Source of the DNA: Geobacter sp.
GTDB lineage: Bacteria; Desulfobacterota; Desulfuromonadia; Geobacterales; Pseudopelobacteraceae
Assembly (NCBI GenBank): GCA_003574895.1
Contig: PJFB01000005.1
Coordinates: 186,001-250,000, forward strand
Reading direction: 5' to 3'
DNA: 64,000 nt
Under the pieces are notes generated by a model, which saw only the letters and a program-made list of their open reading frames with translations, was not told the origin of the DNA and searched no databases. Below are positions 8,456 through 17,488 of the stretch, piece by piece. Each line of letters starts with the position of its first letter. The stretch's first letter is position 1. The position numbers and the translations under genes were made by a program.

Positions 8456-9363
8456 TGGAAAAAACCGCAATCGTTCAATTGACGCCGCTTGATGGTATCC
8501 GTTATTTCACGCCGCAACCGGGGTATGTCCTCACCGGCCGTGATGGCCGCGTAAATATACCTTGGGACGGCAAGCCGCCTCTCCCCCTGCTCGAAGAGGA
8601 TTTCAACAAGCTTGCGGATGGTGGCGCGCCGGATTACGATATGGTGGGGCGTGGCATCTACCAGGCACTGCGCATCAATCCGGAGTTCGTGGGCGCAGCC
8701 GAGTATGCCGAAGTGCTGAAGGATGCCTATCCACATGTCGTTTCCGAGCTGGGTGGGCAGATCATCATGCTCGATGCCAAGGAGGTGGATACCCCTTACC
8801 TGGACCGGAAGATAAACCTCCTTAAGATCATGATGCTTTTCGAGCCTGACAATGCCGGGCTCTGTCTTGAGGTCGCCAGGACTTTTGTGGAAAAAGGTTC
8901 CAGGCTGGCTACCCTGAATCAGGCCGTGAGCAGTTGGTATGGTGCGGAGCAATACCTGCAACAGTCACTGGGCCTGGACCCTTCGAACCACATTGCCGCC
9001 TACGAATTCGGCGAGGCGCTTTACATATTGGGGCGCTACGAGCAGGCCGTTGAAGAGTGGGTCAAGGTGCTGGACCACCTGGACCAAGGCGGCAAGGCAA
9101 AGGTCGAGGCGCGCATTGCCGCCATCCTGGCGGGCAAGCTTCCGCTGGTGCCGCCCATTGACTATCTGTGCGCACTGTCTGTTGCGGTGGAGGAACATCA
9201 CGTCGGCCACAATGACGAGGCAGCCGCCATTATCGAGGATATCCTGGCAGATCCGGTCTTTTCTGCCCAATTCCCGGTAAACGAGATAAACTATTTTCTG
9301 GGTACCTGCTATCAGGAAATGGGCATGGTTGAGGAGGCCTCAGCGGCTTTTAAGAAGAGTTGA
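8455..9363 (+). CDS. TPR-repeat protein
   Basis: The 302-residue cytoplasmic protein has tetratricopeptide-type helical repeats in its second half: AEQYLQQSLGLDPSNHIAAYEFGEALYILGRYEQAVEEWVKVLD around residues 160-205, and NYFLGTCYQEMGMVEEASAAFKKS at the very end. The N-terminal 80 residues do not match a known domain. Its start codon overlaps the stop of the preceding gene, making it the third member of the deacetylase operon. TPR proteins usually act as adaptors, so a scaffold role for the two preceding enzymes is possible. The partner cannot be named from sequence. Confidence 0.82.
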   Translation: MEKTAIVQLTPLDGIRYFTPQPGYVLTGRDGRVNIPWDGKPPLPLLEEDFNKLADGGAPDYDMVGRGIYQALRINPEFVGAAEYAEVLKDAYPHVVSELGGQIIMLDAKEVDTPYLDRKINLLKIMMLFEPDNAGLCLEVARTFVEKGSRLATLNQAVSSWYGAEQYLQQSLGLDPSNHIAAYEFGEALYILGRYEQAVEEWVKVLDHLDQGGKAKVEARIAAILAGKLPLVPPIDYLCALSVAVEEHHVGHNDEAAAIIEDILADPVFSAQFPVNEINYFLGTCYQEMGMVEEASAAFKKS

Positions 9364-9495
9364 TCCTGACATCGGGAATACGGTTTTTCACTCTGTCTGC
9401 TGCGGGGTATCGTCGGTGAGCCCCCATGTCGGCTTGCCGCTTCAGGCAACTAAATCGAATAGATAATGGGATGGAAAAGGGTGCCGGGTGACGTT

Positions 9496-9606
9496 ATGTT
9501 TGGATTCAGTTTTGCTGATTGGTTGTTTATCGGATTTATCCTGATCGTTATTTTTGTTTGCGTTGCCATCAGCGATATGCGCCACAAAAAGGGAAAGGAC
9601 GCATGA
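9496..9606 (+). CDS. Small single-pass membrane protein (36 aa)
   Basis: ATG at 9496 opens a 36-codon frame ending TGA at 9604-9606. The product reads MFGFSFADWLFIGFILIVIF followed by VCVAISDMRHKKGKDA. It is a single hydrophobic helix with a positively charged tail, typical of real small inner-membrane proteins. A purine-rich stretch (GGGATGGAAAAGGG) lies about 15-30 nt upstream. It sits alone between the TPR gene and the ABC ATPase. No homologue could be checked, so it is only a candidate. Confidence 0.4.
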   Translation: MFGFSFADWLFIGFILIVIFVCVAISDMRHKKGKDA

Positions 9607-9804
9607 TCACTGCGGAATTCCACGGCTTGATCGGTTATTTCACCTTTGCCGCGAGCAATTCTCCGGCTATACTGCGTTGTGCCGGCGCATTTGGGCGGGG
9701 GGGAATTGACGGCAAAGAGCAGGCCGGCAATGCCATGCGCCCGACATCAAAAAGATTTAAGCTGCCTTTATACCGCTTCATAGCATCATTCAGGGACTTG
9801 GAAT

Positions 9805-10644
9805 ATGGATTGCGAACCGGGCGAGGTGGCTGCTTTGGGAACTAACGGCATGGATACTGCAACATCTATAGACGGGCAAATTAAAATTGATTCAGTCAAG
9901 GGCGTTTCGGTATATATAGAGAAGCTCAATAAATCTTTTGGAAGCCATCACGTCCTCAAGGACATCGATCTGGAGATACGGAGCGGCGAGACCTTTTCCA
10001 TTATCGGTCCGTCAGGTACCGGTAAAAGTATCCTGCTGCGGCATATCATAAGGCTGGAGACACCTGACAGCGGCCAGATTTACATTAATGGCGAGCCGAT
10101 ATTTGTCGATGGCAACCCTTTGCCGCAGCCGTTTCGCAGCAGTATGGTCTTCCAGTCGTCGGCACTGTTCAATTCATTGACCGTAGGCGAGAATGTGGGG
10201 CTCTGGCTGCGTGAACATCGCATCTGCCCTGAAAACCGGATTCGCGGGATCATCACGGAAAAACTGGCCATCGTCGGACTGGAAGGTAAGGAAGGCTTGC
10301 GCACGTCGGAGCTGTCGGGTGGCATGAAAAAGCGTGTTGCAATTGCCCGCTCCCTGGCCATGGACCCGGACTTGGTGCTATATGATGAACCGACTGCCGA
10401 ACTTGATCCCATAACCACCGATGAACTGGCGGAAACCATTGTCTCACTCAGGAAAAAGACCGGCAACACCACGATCATCGTCACTCATGACTTGAACTTC
10501 GCCCTCTACCTGTCGGACCGCATTGCCATGATGTACGATGGAGAAATTATCGAGACAGGAACACCGGAAGAGATCAGGGGCAGCAGCAATCCGATAGTGC
10601 AGCGATTTATCCGTACCACCACCAAAGGGATTCAAGGGGTTTAG
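9805..10644 (+). CDS. ABC transporter ATP-binding protein, MlaF/Ttg2A type
   Basis: The 279-residue protein is a full nucleotide-binding domain: Walker A GPSGTGKS near residue 70, Q-loop MVFQSSALF, signature LSGGMKKRVAIARSLA, Walker B LVLYDEPTAELDP and switch IVTHD. The signature form with GGMKKR and DEPTAELDP is characteristic of MlaF-type ATPases that drive retrograde phospholipid transport. No MlaE permease or MlaD MCE gene follows, so it is an orphan in this window. The ATG at 9805 has AGGGAC at about 8 nt; an ATG at 9850 would shorten it by 15 non-conserved residues. It precedes the MtrAB-like genes by 74 bp. Confidence 0.85.
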   Translation: MDCEPGEVAALGTNGMDTATSIDGQIKIDSVKGVSVYIEKLNKSFGSHHVLKDIDLEIRSGETFSIIGPSGTGKSILLRHIIRLETPDSGQIYINGEPIFVDGNPLPQPFRSSMVFQSSALFNSLTVGENVGLWLREHRICPENRIRGIITEKLAIVGLEGKEGLRTSELSGGMKKRVAIARSLAMDPDLVLYDEPTAELDPITTDELAETIVSLRKKTGNTTIIVTHDLNFALYLSDRIAMMYDGEIIETGTPEEIRGSSNPIVQRFIRTTTKGIQGV

Positions 10645-10718
10645 CAGGTCAAAAGTTGTCCTGATCATCAGGGTTTTGTGTGTTTGAGAATTGCCATGCA
10701 GCAATACGAGGAGTGTCA

Positions 10719-11696
10719 ATGCGTATTTTCACTTCCCTGCCACTTGTCCTGCTACTGTTTGTTGCCGGGTGTTCCAGCCTGAAGCAGTCCCATCCGCTGT
10801 TGCCGGTGGCCGAGTACGAAAAAATGATTGTCGGCCGCCTGGATGCAGATTATGTGGGGACCGACAATTGCGTGTCCAAATGTCACAAGCATGACAAGAC
10901 AACGGAATTTTTCAGACGAAGCGTTCACGGCGAACAGATCAAGGTCGAAACCGGTCTGCCGCTGGTGAACTGTGAATCATGCCACGGTCCGGGCAGCCTG
11001 GCCATCGCAAAGATTGAAGAGAACAAGGAGCTTTATGGTGAAAAGGGGGATAAATGCGATACCTCCATGCTGCTTGACTTGAAACACCTACCTCCCCAGG
11101 CCCAATCCCTGATCTGTTTGAAATGTCATTCTGCCGCCTCTTCCCCATCGCTGGCCTACTGGCATACCAGCGTCCATGCCCTGAACGACCTGAGTTGCTC
11201 CACCTGCCACAAACTGCATGAAGGACCCCAGCAGAAAGTCAGCGACGCAAAGATGGCCGAACTCTGTTATGGCTGCCATCCCGATGTAAAGGCCCAATTC
11301 AGCCTGTTCTCGCACCACCCCATTCAAGAGAAGCGGATGAGTTGTTTTGATTGCCATGAACCCCACGGCTCGGCGCAACAGAAACTGCTCAAGGGCGTAA
11401 CGCAGCGGGACACGTGCATCCGTTGTCACATGGAAATGAGCGGTCCGTTCATTTACGAGCATGGCGATGTCATGGAGAGTTGCCTGAACTGCCATTCGCC
11501 CCACGGTTCCGTGAACCGCAGGATGCTCAATTCCGCCATGCCGTTTCTTTGCCTCCAGTGCCATACCCCAGGGCACCGGAGCGTTCTCAATCCCCTTACC
11601 AAGCCGCTCTATGCCAACCGCTGCACCGATTGCCACTCTGCCATCCACGGTTCCGATACCCCCGACAATCGTGGATACGGTACGTTAAGGAAATAG
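10719..11696 (+). CDS. Decaheme c-type cytochrome lipoprotein, MtrA/DmsE family
   Basis: The 325-residue protein has a lipoprotein signal (MRIFTSLPLVLLLFVAGCSS) and nine CXXCH heme motifs plus one CVSKCH (CX3CH) near residue 50, giving up to ten hemes. Length and heme spacing, with paired CHGPG, CHEPHG and CHSPHG segments, match the MtrA/PioA/DmsE decaheme family, which threads a heme wire into an MtrB porin. The next gene, 3 bp downstream, is exactly such a porin. The ATG at 10719 follows GAGGAG and gives the signal peptide; an in-frame start at 10680 adds 13 residues. A lipobox is unusual for MtrA itself, which is soluble, so it may be anchored to a membrane here. Confidence 0.88.
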   Translation: MRIFTSLPLVLLLFVAGCSSLKQSHPLLPVAEYEKMIVGRLDADYVGTDNCVSKCHKHDKTTEFFRRSVHGEQIKVETGLPLVNCESCHGPGSLAIAKIEENKELYGEKGDKCDTSMLLDLKHLPPQAQSLICLKCHSAASSPSLAYWHTSVHALNDLSCSTCHKLHEGPQQKVSDAKMAELCYGCHPDVKAQFSLFSHHPIQEKRMSCFDCHEPHGSAQQKLLKGVTQRDTCIRCHMEMSGPFIYEHGDVMESCLNCHSPHGSVNRRMLNSAMPFLCLQCHTPGHRSVLNPLTKPLYANRCTDCHSAIHGSDTPDNRGYGTLRK

Positions 11697-11699
11697 GCC

Positions 11700-13808
11700 A
11701 TGGCGCAACACGAAATGAAACCGGGAACTTCGATACGGCGGCGAATGTTGGTGGCGCTGCTTCTGCTGGTTCTGCTGCCGACAGCTTCCGCATTCTGCGA
11801 AGAGGATAATCCTGAAGATTTCGAGCCGGAAATAGAGGTTCCGGATACCACCGTAGTGGATATCAAGCCGTACTCTTTTGCCGAGGTGCAATCCGGCTAC
11901 CTTTTTGTCACTCCCGATGGTCCCACGGCCGCGGCCTCCACCTATGGGCGCCTGAAGTCCGGAGTTACCGGCGGCTTCTCGGCAGCCAGACTGGACAAAG
12001 ACCTCAAGCTCTTGATGAACGGCACGTACCTGAATGAAGACGACTACCTCAGTGAGTTGTACCTGGACTATGCCGGCCTGGTACGTTTGCATGTCGAGAG
12101 CGGGGCACTGTGGCATAATCTTCTCTCCGACCCGCTCCCTCCCGGTACGGCCACCTATTCTTCCCGAGACTTGAGTCCTGGCGCCAACCTGGGCCTGCGC
12201 ACCCTGATAACCAACACGGAAACCCGCATCAAACTCGGCAACAACCCCTTTCACCTGAATCTCGGCTATTGGCAACTTGCCCGCAGCGGTTATGAACAAC
12301 TGCACTTTTCCGATCATTACAACGGCGGGTCAAACGCGACCAACACGGTCTATTCCCAGGCCAGCAGGGTAGACCGCATTACCCGTGAAGGCAAAGTCGG
12401 GTTTGATGGGCACTTGGGATGGTTCGACCTGACCTACGACTTCCTTGTCAGGGACTTTGCCAACAACGCCGCCGACAACCGCTTCCCCTTTGCCAACAGC
12501 GGCAATGGCGCGCTCATTACCGGAGCGCAGCAGGCCCATGACACAATACCCAACAGCCGCCTTACTTCCCATACGGTCAAGATCTATTCCGACATGAGTG
12601 GCGGGCTGGTGGGGACAGCGGCCTACACCCTGACCCAGCGGGAGAATAATGGCGGCCATGGCGACGCCGTGCCGTCCAGCACCCCTTCCGACACTATCCA
12701 CAGCGCGGCCGGCGACATAAGCTACACGCCATTCAAAGAGCTCTCCCTGGCGATCAAGTACCGGCACCTGGAGGTCAATCGGGATACACCAACGTCGGTG
12801 TATTACCCTTACTCCCAGATACCGGCGACCGGCACCATCCCTGGTGTCTACACCGCGGATCAGGGGACCCTGCTGGTTCGCCAGGCAACGGATACGGCCA
12901 GGGATATCCTGGTGTTTTCCTCCATCTTCCGTCCCAGCCCCAAGGTGATCTACCGCCTGGAATATCGTGCCGAACTGGAGTCCCGCGACAATATCCACGA
13001 TCAGCAATCTCCAGGGTCGCCTGATGCACTTCACTCCGACAGCCGGCAGACCCACACCGGCAAGGCATCATTTTACTGGAAACCCATTAAAAATCTGAAG
13101 CTGGATGCCTTCTACAGCTACGCTGCCTGTGATAATCCGGCTTACGGCGCATCTTTTTCCGGGCAACACATCGGCAAACTGCTGTTGACGTTCACGGATG
13201 GCGGCAAATGGGGGCTTACCGGCAGCTACCTGGCAAAGTATGAAACAGCCGACAGCACAGCCATGACAGTGGCACCGGCGCCGGTTGCCAGTTGGAACGT
13301 GCCTCGCGAGAGTCGATCCAACTCCGCCAATGCCTCTGCCTGGTTCAGCCCGCTGGAAAGATTGACCATCAGTGCCAGTTACTCGTTTCTGGAGACGGTT
13401 ACAGACCAGTCGCTCCTGTTCTCCTCCCTCATTTCCGACCCTTCGCCAATCTCCGCAACCAACTACTATTCCGCGGCCCATGTCTACGGTATCGATATGG
13501 CATACGCCGTGTCCGAGCCACTGGACGTTTCCCTTGCCTTTCAGCAGGTGCGTTCCAAGTCCAGATTTAATGTTGCGTCACAAACGTTCAACCTGGCTGG
13601 AGTGACCGGCACATTCAATACCAACGATATCAGCGGCCTGAATGTACTCGACTCTACCGAAACCGGCGTATCGGCGCGTGCCGACTGGCGCATCACCCAG
13701 ATGCTCGCCTGTGCCCTGGATTACAGCTTCAGACTTTACGATTCCGGCAACCCCGCATATGACGGGTCTGTCCACACGACCATGTTGTCGCTCAAGGCCA
13801 AGTGGTGA
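11700..13808 (+). CDS. MtrB/PioB family outer-membrane porin for decaheme cytochrome
   Basis: This 702-residue protein has a signal sequence (RRRMLVALLLLVLLPTASA), then a long run of alternating amphipathic strands with frequent Tyr/Phe/Trp, ending in an aromatic residue (LSLKAKW). That is the pattern of the 26-28-strand MtrB/PioB/DmsF porins (about 650-700 residues) that sheath a decaheme cytochrome. It begins 3 bp after the MtrA-like gene. The N-terminal CXXC of Shewanella MtrB is absent; a single Cys follows the signal peptide. The start could also be the internal ATG at 11745. Together the pair should form an electron conduit through the outer membrane. Confidence 0.85.
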   Translation: MAQHEMKPGTSIRRRMLVALLLLVLLPTASAFCEEDNPEDFEPEIEVPDTTVVDIKPYSFAEVQSGYLFVTPDGPTAAASTYGRLKSGVTGGFSAARLDKDLKLLMNGTYLNEDDYLSELYLDYAGLVRLHVESGALWHNLLSDPLPPGTATYSSRDLSPGANLGLRTLITNTETRIKLGNNPFHLNLGYWQLARSGYEQLHFSDHYNGGSNATNTVYSQASRVDRITREGKVGFDGHLGWFDLTYDFLVRDFANNAADNRFPFANSGNGALITGAQQAHDTIPNSRLTSHTVKIYSDMSGGLVGTAAYTLTQRENNGGHGDAVPSSTPSDTIHSAAGDISYTPFKELSLAIKYRHLEVNRDTPTSVYYPYSQIPATGTIPGVYTADQGTLLVRQATDTARDILVFSSIFRPSPKVIYRLEYRAELESRDNIHDQQSPGSPDALHSDSRQTHTGKASFYWKPIKNLKLDAFYSYAACDNPAYGASFSGQHIGKLLLTFTDGGKWGLTGSYLAKYETADSTAMTVAPAPVASWNVPRESRSNSANASAWFSPLERLTISASYSFLETVTDQSLLFSSLISDPSPISATNYYSAAHVYGIDMAYAVSEPLDVSLAFQQVRSKSRFNVASQTFNLAGVTGTFNTNDISGLNVLDSTETGVSARADWRITQMLACALDYSFRLYDSGNPAYDGSVHTTMLSLKAKW

Positions 13809-13816
13809 AGGATTTA

Positions 13817-14752
13817 ATGAACCTTGGGAAACTTTCCATAACGGCATTGCTGGTTTTTATCTCCGTACTCGGTCCGGTGCACGGTCATGCGGCCAACAAG
13901 GTCATCGCCGCCATGATGAGCAGCGACCAGCCGCGATACCGGGAGGCGCACAAGTCTCTCATCAAGGCGCTGGCGGCCCATGGCTATACATCGGCCAACA
14001 CGGAAATCATCCTGCAGTCACCCAATCCCGATCCCCTGTCCTGGTCCAACACAGTGCGCAAATTCAATGCATACCGCCCGGACCTGATCGTGGCTTACGG
14101 TGCCTCGGCCTCGCAAGTGGCCATGAAGGAGGCGAAGGGCATACCGGTCGTGTCGGTCGATGTTTATACTTCGGAACAGCCGACACGCGGCACGTGCGGG
14201 GTCAGTTCCCGTGTGCCAATGATTACCATGCTGAAAATTCTCCAGGAAATCCGCCCTTTCCGCAGGGTCGGTGTAATCTACAACTCGCGTGAAATTGGTT
14301 CTCAAAGGCAACTTGAAGACCTGAAAAAGTCCGCTGCCCAATTGGGCATGCAAGTGGTGGCTGCCAATGCGACTTCGGCTGCTGCCGTGGATGCTGCGTT
14401 GACGGCCCTGCTTGATAAAATAGACGTGATTGTCGCTACGGAATGCGGCATTGTATACCGGCAATTCGAGCGAATTGTTACCCACGCCAAAGCCCATAAT
14501 ATCCCCGTAGTCTCCACTATCCCCGACGCATCGGAAAAAGGCGCCCTTGTTTCCCTGGAAATCAGTCCCCAGGAACAGGGACAACTTGCCGCCGGCATTG
14601 CGCTCCGTATCCTCGAAGGAGCGCGGACCGAACAACTTTCCCTTCTCACTCCGCGCCGGGTGGACTTGATTATCAATATGCATATTGCCCGCGACATGGG
14701 CATCACCATACCGTTCCCGGTGTTGGGCAACGCGACCCGCATAGTGAAGTAA
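13817..14752 (+). CDS. ABC-type substrate-binding protein, DUF534/TrpX family
   Basis: The 311-residue product has a signal peptide (MNLGKLSITALLVFISVLGPVHGHA) and a periplasmic-binding fold with motifs typical of pfam04392 proteins: VAYGASASQVAMKE, IPVVSVDVYTSE, FRRVGVIYNSREIGSQRQ and IPVVSTIPDASEKGALVSL. These proteins bind small ligands such as amino acids for ABC uptake. No permease or ATPase follows. It starts 8 bp after the porin, so it belongs to the MtrAB-like operon, and could be a ligand sensor or part of reductase maturation. ATG 13817 is preferred over GTG 13802 because AAGGA precedes it. Confidence 0.8.
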   Translation: MNLGKLSITALLVFISVLGPVHGHAANKVIAAMMSSDQPRYREAHKSLIKALAAHGYTSANTEIILQSPNPDPLSWSNTVRKFNAYRPDLIVAYGASASQVAMKEAKGIPVVSVDVYTSEQPTRGTCGVSSRVPMITMLKILQEIRPFRRVGVIYNSREIGSQRQLEDLKKSAAQLGMQVVAANATSAAAVDAALTALLDKIDVIVATECGIVYRQFERIVTHAKAHNIPVVSTIPDASEKGALVSLEISPQEQGQLAAGIALRILEGARTEQLSLLTPRRVDLIINMHIARDMGITIPFPVLGNATRIVK

Positions 14753-14938
14753 TTCCAGGCAGCATTCAGGCGCCATGTTCGCTGACTTCCCAGCCAGTGC
14801 CTGACTCAATACCTGTCTTGCCTCCCCATGGCATCCCGTCTCTGATTTCGAATGTTTACAGGTGTTCCGGCGCATCTCGAAAGGGCGCTGGAATTTTTTG
14901 TTTTAAGGCAACATGGAAATCAGTTATAGTATCCCGCT

Positions 14939-15325
14939 ATGGGCAGAATATTGTTAATAGACGATGATCGGGCCTTCACCGACTTCCTTTCCGGATATAT
15001 TCAGGAATCCTATCCTCTCCTGGAGGTGGAAATCTGCAATAATCCGGTTACCGCCCTGCAGCGCATAAAGGCCGGTGGTTACGACTTGATGTTGATCGAC
15101 CTGGAAATGCCTACCATGGATGGGCTAAAGGTGTTGGGGTTTGCCACCCAGAGCGGCATGGACAAGAACCGGATCATCATCCTGTCCGGCCGTGATGCGG
15201 ATCTGCTGCACGAGCTTTGCCCAATGGGTACCTGTCTGGCGGTCCTCAACAAGTTCGAGGTTCGTCAAAAGGTGGTGCTGGATATGATTTTCAGTTCCCT
15301 CCACAAGAAGGCCGGCGGCTCATAA
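14939..15325 (+). CDS. Single-domain response regulator
   Basis: The 128-residue protein is a stand-alone CheY-like receiver. It starts MGRILLIDDDRAF (acidic pocket Asp8-Asp10), has the phosphoacceptor Asp54 in LMLIDLEMP, a Ser in IIILSGRD and the conserved Lys in VLNKFEV. There is no output domain, so it must act by protein-protein contact. No histidine kinase is adjacent. It ends 5 bp before the DUF401 gene and is probably co-transcribed with it. A clear ribosome binding site is missing. Confidence 0.88.
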   Translation: MGRILLIDDDRAFTDFLSGYIQESYPLLEVEICNNPVTALQRIKAGGYDLMLIDLEMPTMDGLKVLGFATQSGMDKNRIIILSGRDADLLHELCPMGTCLAVLNKFEVRQKVVLDMIFSSLHKKAGGS

Positions 15326-15330
15326 CCGCC

Positions 15331-16539
15331 ATGGCCGATCTCCTTAAAACCAGTTTAGTTCTGATTGTTATCGTTATTCTCCTGCGCCGCAAGGTTTCGA
15401 TGGCGGCTGTCATGCCCATCGGCGCCGTCCTGCTGGGCATCATTTATCTCACCCCGCCCATGGCCTTCCTAAAGGCCACCATCAGTGCGGTTTTCGCCCC
15501 CAAATCCCTGGAAATGACCCTGACCCTGGTACTTACCATGGTGATGGAGCATATTCTGCGCACCACCGGCATGCTGCGCCGCATGGTTTCCTCCTTGTCG
15601 GCGGCCCTGCCCGACCGGCGCGTAGTCATGGCAGCCATGCCCGCCATGATCGGTTTGCTCCCCTCACCGGGCGGTGCTGTCTTCTCCGCACCCATGGTCA
15701 ACGAGGCTGCCGGAGGCTTTTCCATCCTGGCGGAACAGAAGGCCATGATCAACTACTGGTACCGTCACATATGGGAGTATGTTTCACCCCTCTACCCAGG
15801 CATTATTTTGGCTGCAGGGATAACCGGGCTTTCAACCCAGGCACTGTTCATCGCCAACCTTCCCTTTGCCCTCTCGGTAGTTGCCTGGGGCGCCTTGTTC
15901 TGTTTTCGCGGCATAGGGCGACAACAGACTCCGCCTGCACCAACCGGGAGATGGAGGGAATTTGCGATCTTCCTGGCCATGGTTTCGCCCATACTGCTGG
16001 CGCTGCTGCTGGTCGTCCTGTTCAGGGTGAATCCCGCCTTGTCCCTTGGTGGCGCAGTCATGGCACTTTACCTGGTTCACCGCTACACGCCGGGCATGAT
16101 CATGACCAACCTGCGTGAAAGTGTCTCTGGCAAGGCGCTGTTCCTGGTTATCGGCATCATGATCTTTCAGGAGGTGTTGCGGGTGACCGGGGCCCTGGAC
16201 GGCATCTCCGCCTTCTTTGCCACGTCAGGATTGCCGATTGCCCTCATACTGGTGCTCATCCCTTTCATTGCGGGCGTTATGACCGGTCTTACCGTAGGCT
16301 ATGTCGGTATCACATTTCCTTTGCTGCTGCCGCTGATGGGAGATGGGACCCCTTCACCGGGGCTCGTGGCACTGGCCTTTGGCGCCGGCTTCGGTGGCGT
16401 GATGCTTTCTCCGGTGCATCTCTGTTACGTTCTTACCTGTGAGTATTTCGAGGCCGATATCGCCAAGGTGTATCACCGCCTGTTCGTGCCATCTGCCCTG
16501 GTCCTTGGGTCTGCCGTTATCCCGCTCTATGTTTATTGA
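15331..16539 (+). CDS. DUF401 (TIGR00529) integral membrane protein
   Basis: The 402-residue protein has about ten hydrophobic helices and the features of the DUF401 family: an N-terminal LRRKVSMAAVMPIGAVLLG segment, MIGLLPSPGGAVFSAPMVNEA in the first half and MTGLTVGYVGITFPLLLPLMG in the second. The two similar halves with helix-breaking GxxG/PGG segments suggest a secondary transporter with an inverted repeat. The substrate is unknown. The ATG at 15331 is 5 bp after the response regulator stop; an earlier in-frame start would lie inside that gene. Confidence 0.85.
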   Translation: MADLLKTSLVLIVIVILLRRKVSMAAVMPIGAVLLGIIYLTPPMAFLKATISAVFAPKSLEMTLTLVLTMVMEHILRTTGMLRRMVSSLSAALPDRRVVMAAMPAMIGLLPSPGGAVFSAPMVNEAAGGFSILAEQKAMINYWYRHIWEYVSPLYPGIILAAGITGLSTQALFIANLPFALSVVAWGALFCFRGIGRQQTPPAPTGRWREFAIFLAMVSPILLALLLVVLFRVNPALSLGGAVMALYLVHRYTPGMIMTNLRESVSGKALFLVIGIMIFQEVLRVTGALDGISAFFATSGLPIALILVLIPFIAGVMTGLTVGYVGITFPLLLPLMGDGTPSPGLVALAFGAGFGGVMLSPVHLCYVLTCEYFEADIAKVYHRLFVPSALVLGSAVIPLYVY

Positions 16540-16645
16540 GAAAAGCAAATCTTTCTTGCAAAACAGGCGGTGCGATATAGAATAAAAACCTGTGCATCTG
16601 TTTATGGCATGAGAAAATACATTAAATTTTCTGAAGGAGGGTGAC

Positions 16646-17488
16646 ATGTGGAGAAGGTTTGCTTATCTGACAATGGCCGGCTTGATTTCGTTCGCATTGA
16701 GTGGTTGCCTGGTGGCTGAGAGCAAGTATGTCAAGAAGGTTGAGGAGGCCGACAACCTGACAAAGGAATTGACGGATCTTACACAGAAATACGAGAAGCT
16801 GACGGCTGACAACGCGGCGCTGCAAGCCGAGTATGCCAAGCTTTCCGGGGTAGCGACCAGCCTCACCAAGGACAAGATGGAGCTGGAGCAGGTCCTCAAG
16901 GCCAAATCAGACACCCTGTCCAGGAATATTAGCGATCTGCGACAGAAGGTTTCAGATCTTGAAGCCGAGAACGCAAAGCTCAAAGAAGACATTGTGACGA
17001 TTCAAAAGGTCAAGGAAGAAAAGGTCAAGGAGGTGAGCGGCACTTACGAGCAACTGCTTGAAAACATGAAGAGCGAGATTGCCCAGGGACAGGTGACCAT
17101 ATCGGAATTGAAGGGTAAGCTGACCGTCAATATGGAAGCAGCTATTCTGTTCGATTCCGGCAAGGCAGATGTCAAACCTGACGGCATTGCCATACTCCAT
17201 AAGATGATCGATACTCTCAAGGCGGTCAAGGACAAGGCCATCCGCATCGAGGGGCATACCGACAATGTGCAGATCACCGGCGCCCTTACGAAGCAGTTTG
17301 CCACCAACTGGGAACTTTCTGCGGCGAGAGCCATCAACGTCACCAAATACCTGCAACAGCAAGGGATAGATCCGGCTATCCTCTCCGCGGCAGCATTCAG
17401 CGAATACAAGCCGGTGGCCGACAACAGCACGAAAGAGGGGCGGGCCAAGAACCGCCGTATCGAAATTACCCTGGTGGCAAAGGACTGA
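16646..17488 (+). CDS. OmpA-domain lipoprotein with coiled coil
   Basis: The 280-residue product carries a lipoprotein signal (LISFALSGC), a long heptad-rich coiled coil (about residues 30-150, many Leu/Lys/Glu), and a C-terminal OmpA peptidoglycan-binding domain. In that domain IRIEGHTDNVQITG and RAKNRRIEITL are the conserved segments. It probably tethers the outer membrane to the cell wall. GAAGGAGGGTGAC gives a strong ribosome binding site. The stop overlaps the start of the following Smr gene (TGATG). Confidence 0.9.
   Translation: MWRRFAYLTMAGLISFALSGCLVAESKYVKKVEEADNLTKELTDLTQKYEKLTADNAALQAEYAKLSGVATSLTKDKMELEQVLKAKSDTLSRNISDLRQKVSDLEAENAKLKEDIVTIQKVKEEKVKEVSGTYEQLLENMKSEIAQGQVTISELKGKLTVNMEAAILFDSGKADVKPDGIAILHKMIDTLKAVKDKAIRIEGHTDNVQITGALTKQFATNWELSAARAINVTKYLQQQGIDPAILSAAAFSEYKPVADNSTKEGRAKNRRIEITLVAKD

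Noticed and set aside
13642-14292. 216-codon plus-strand open frame spanning the porin end and the binding-protein gene
   Set aside because: It is an out-of-frame shadow of two well-supported genes.
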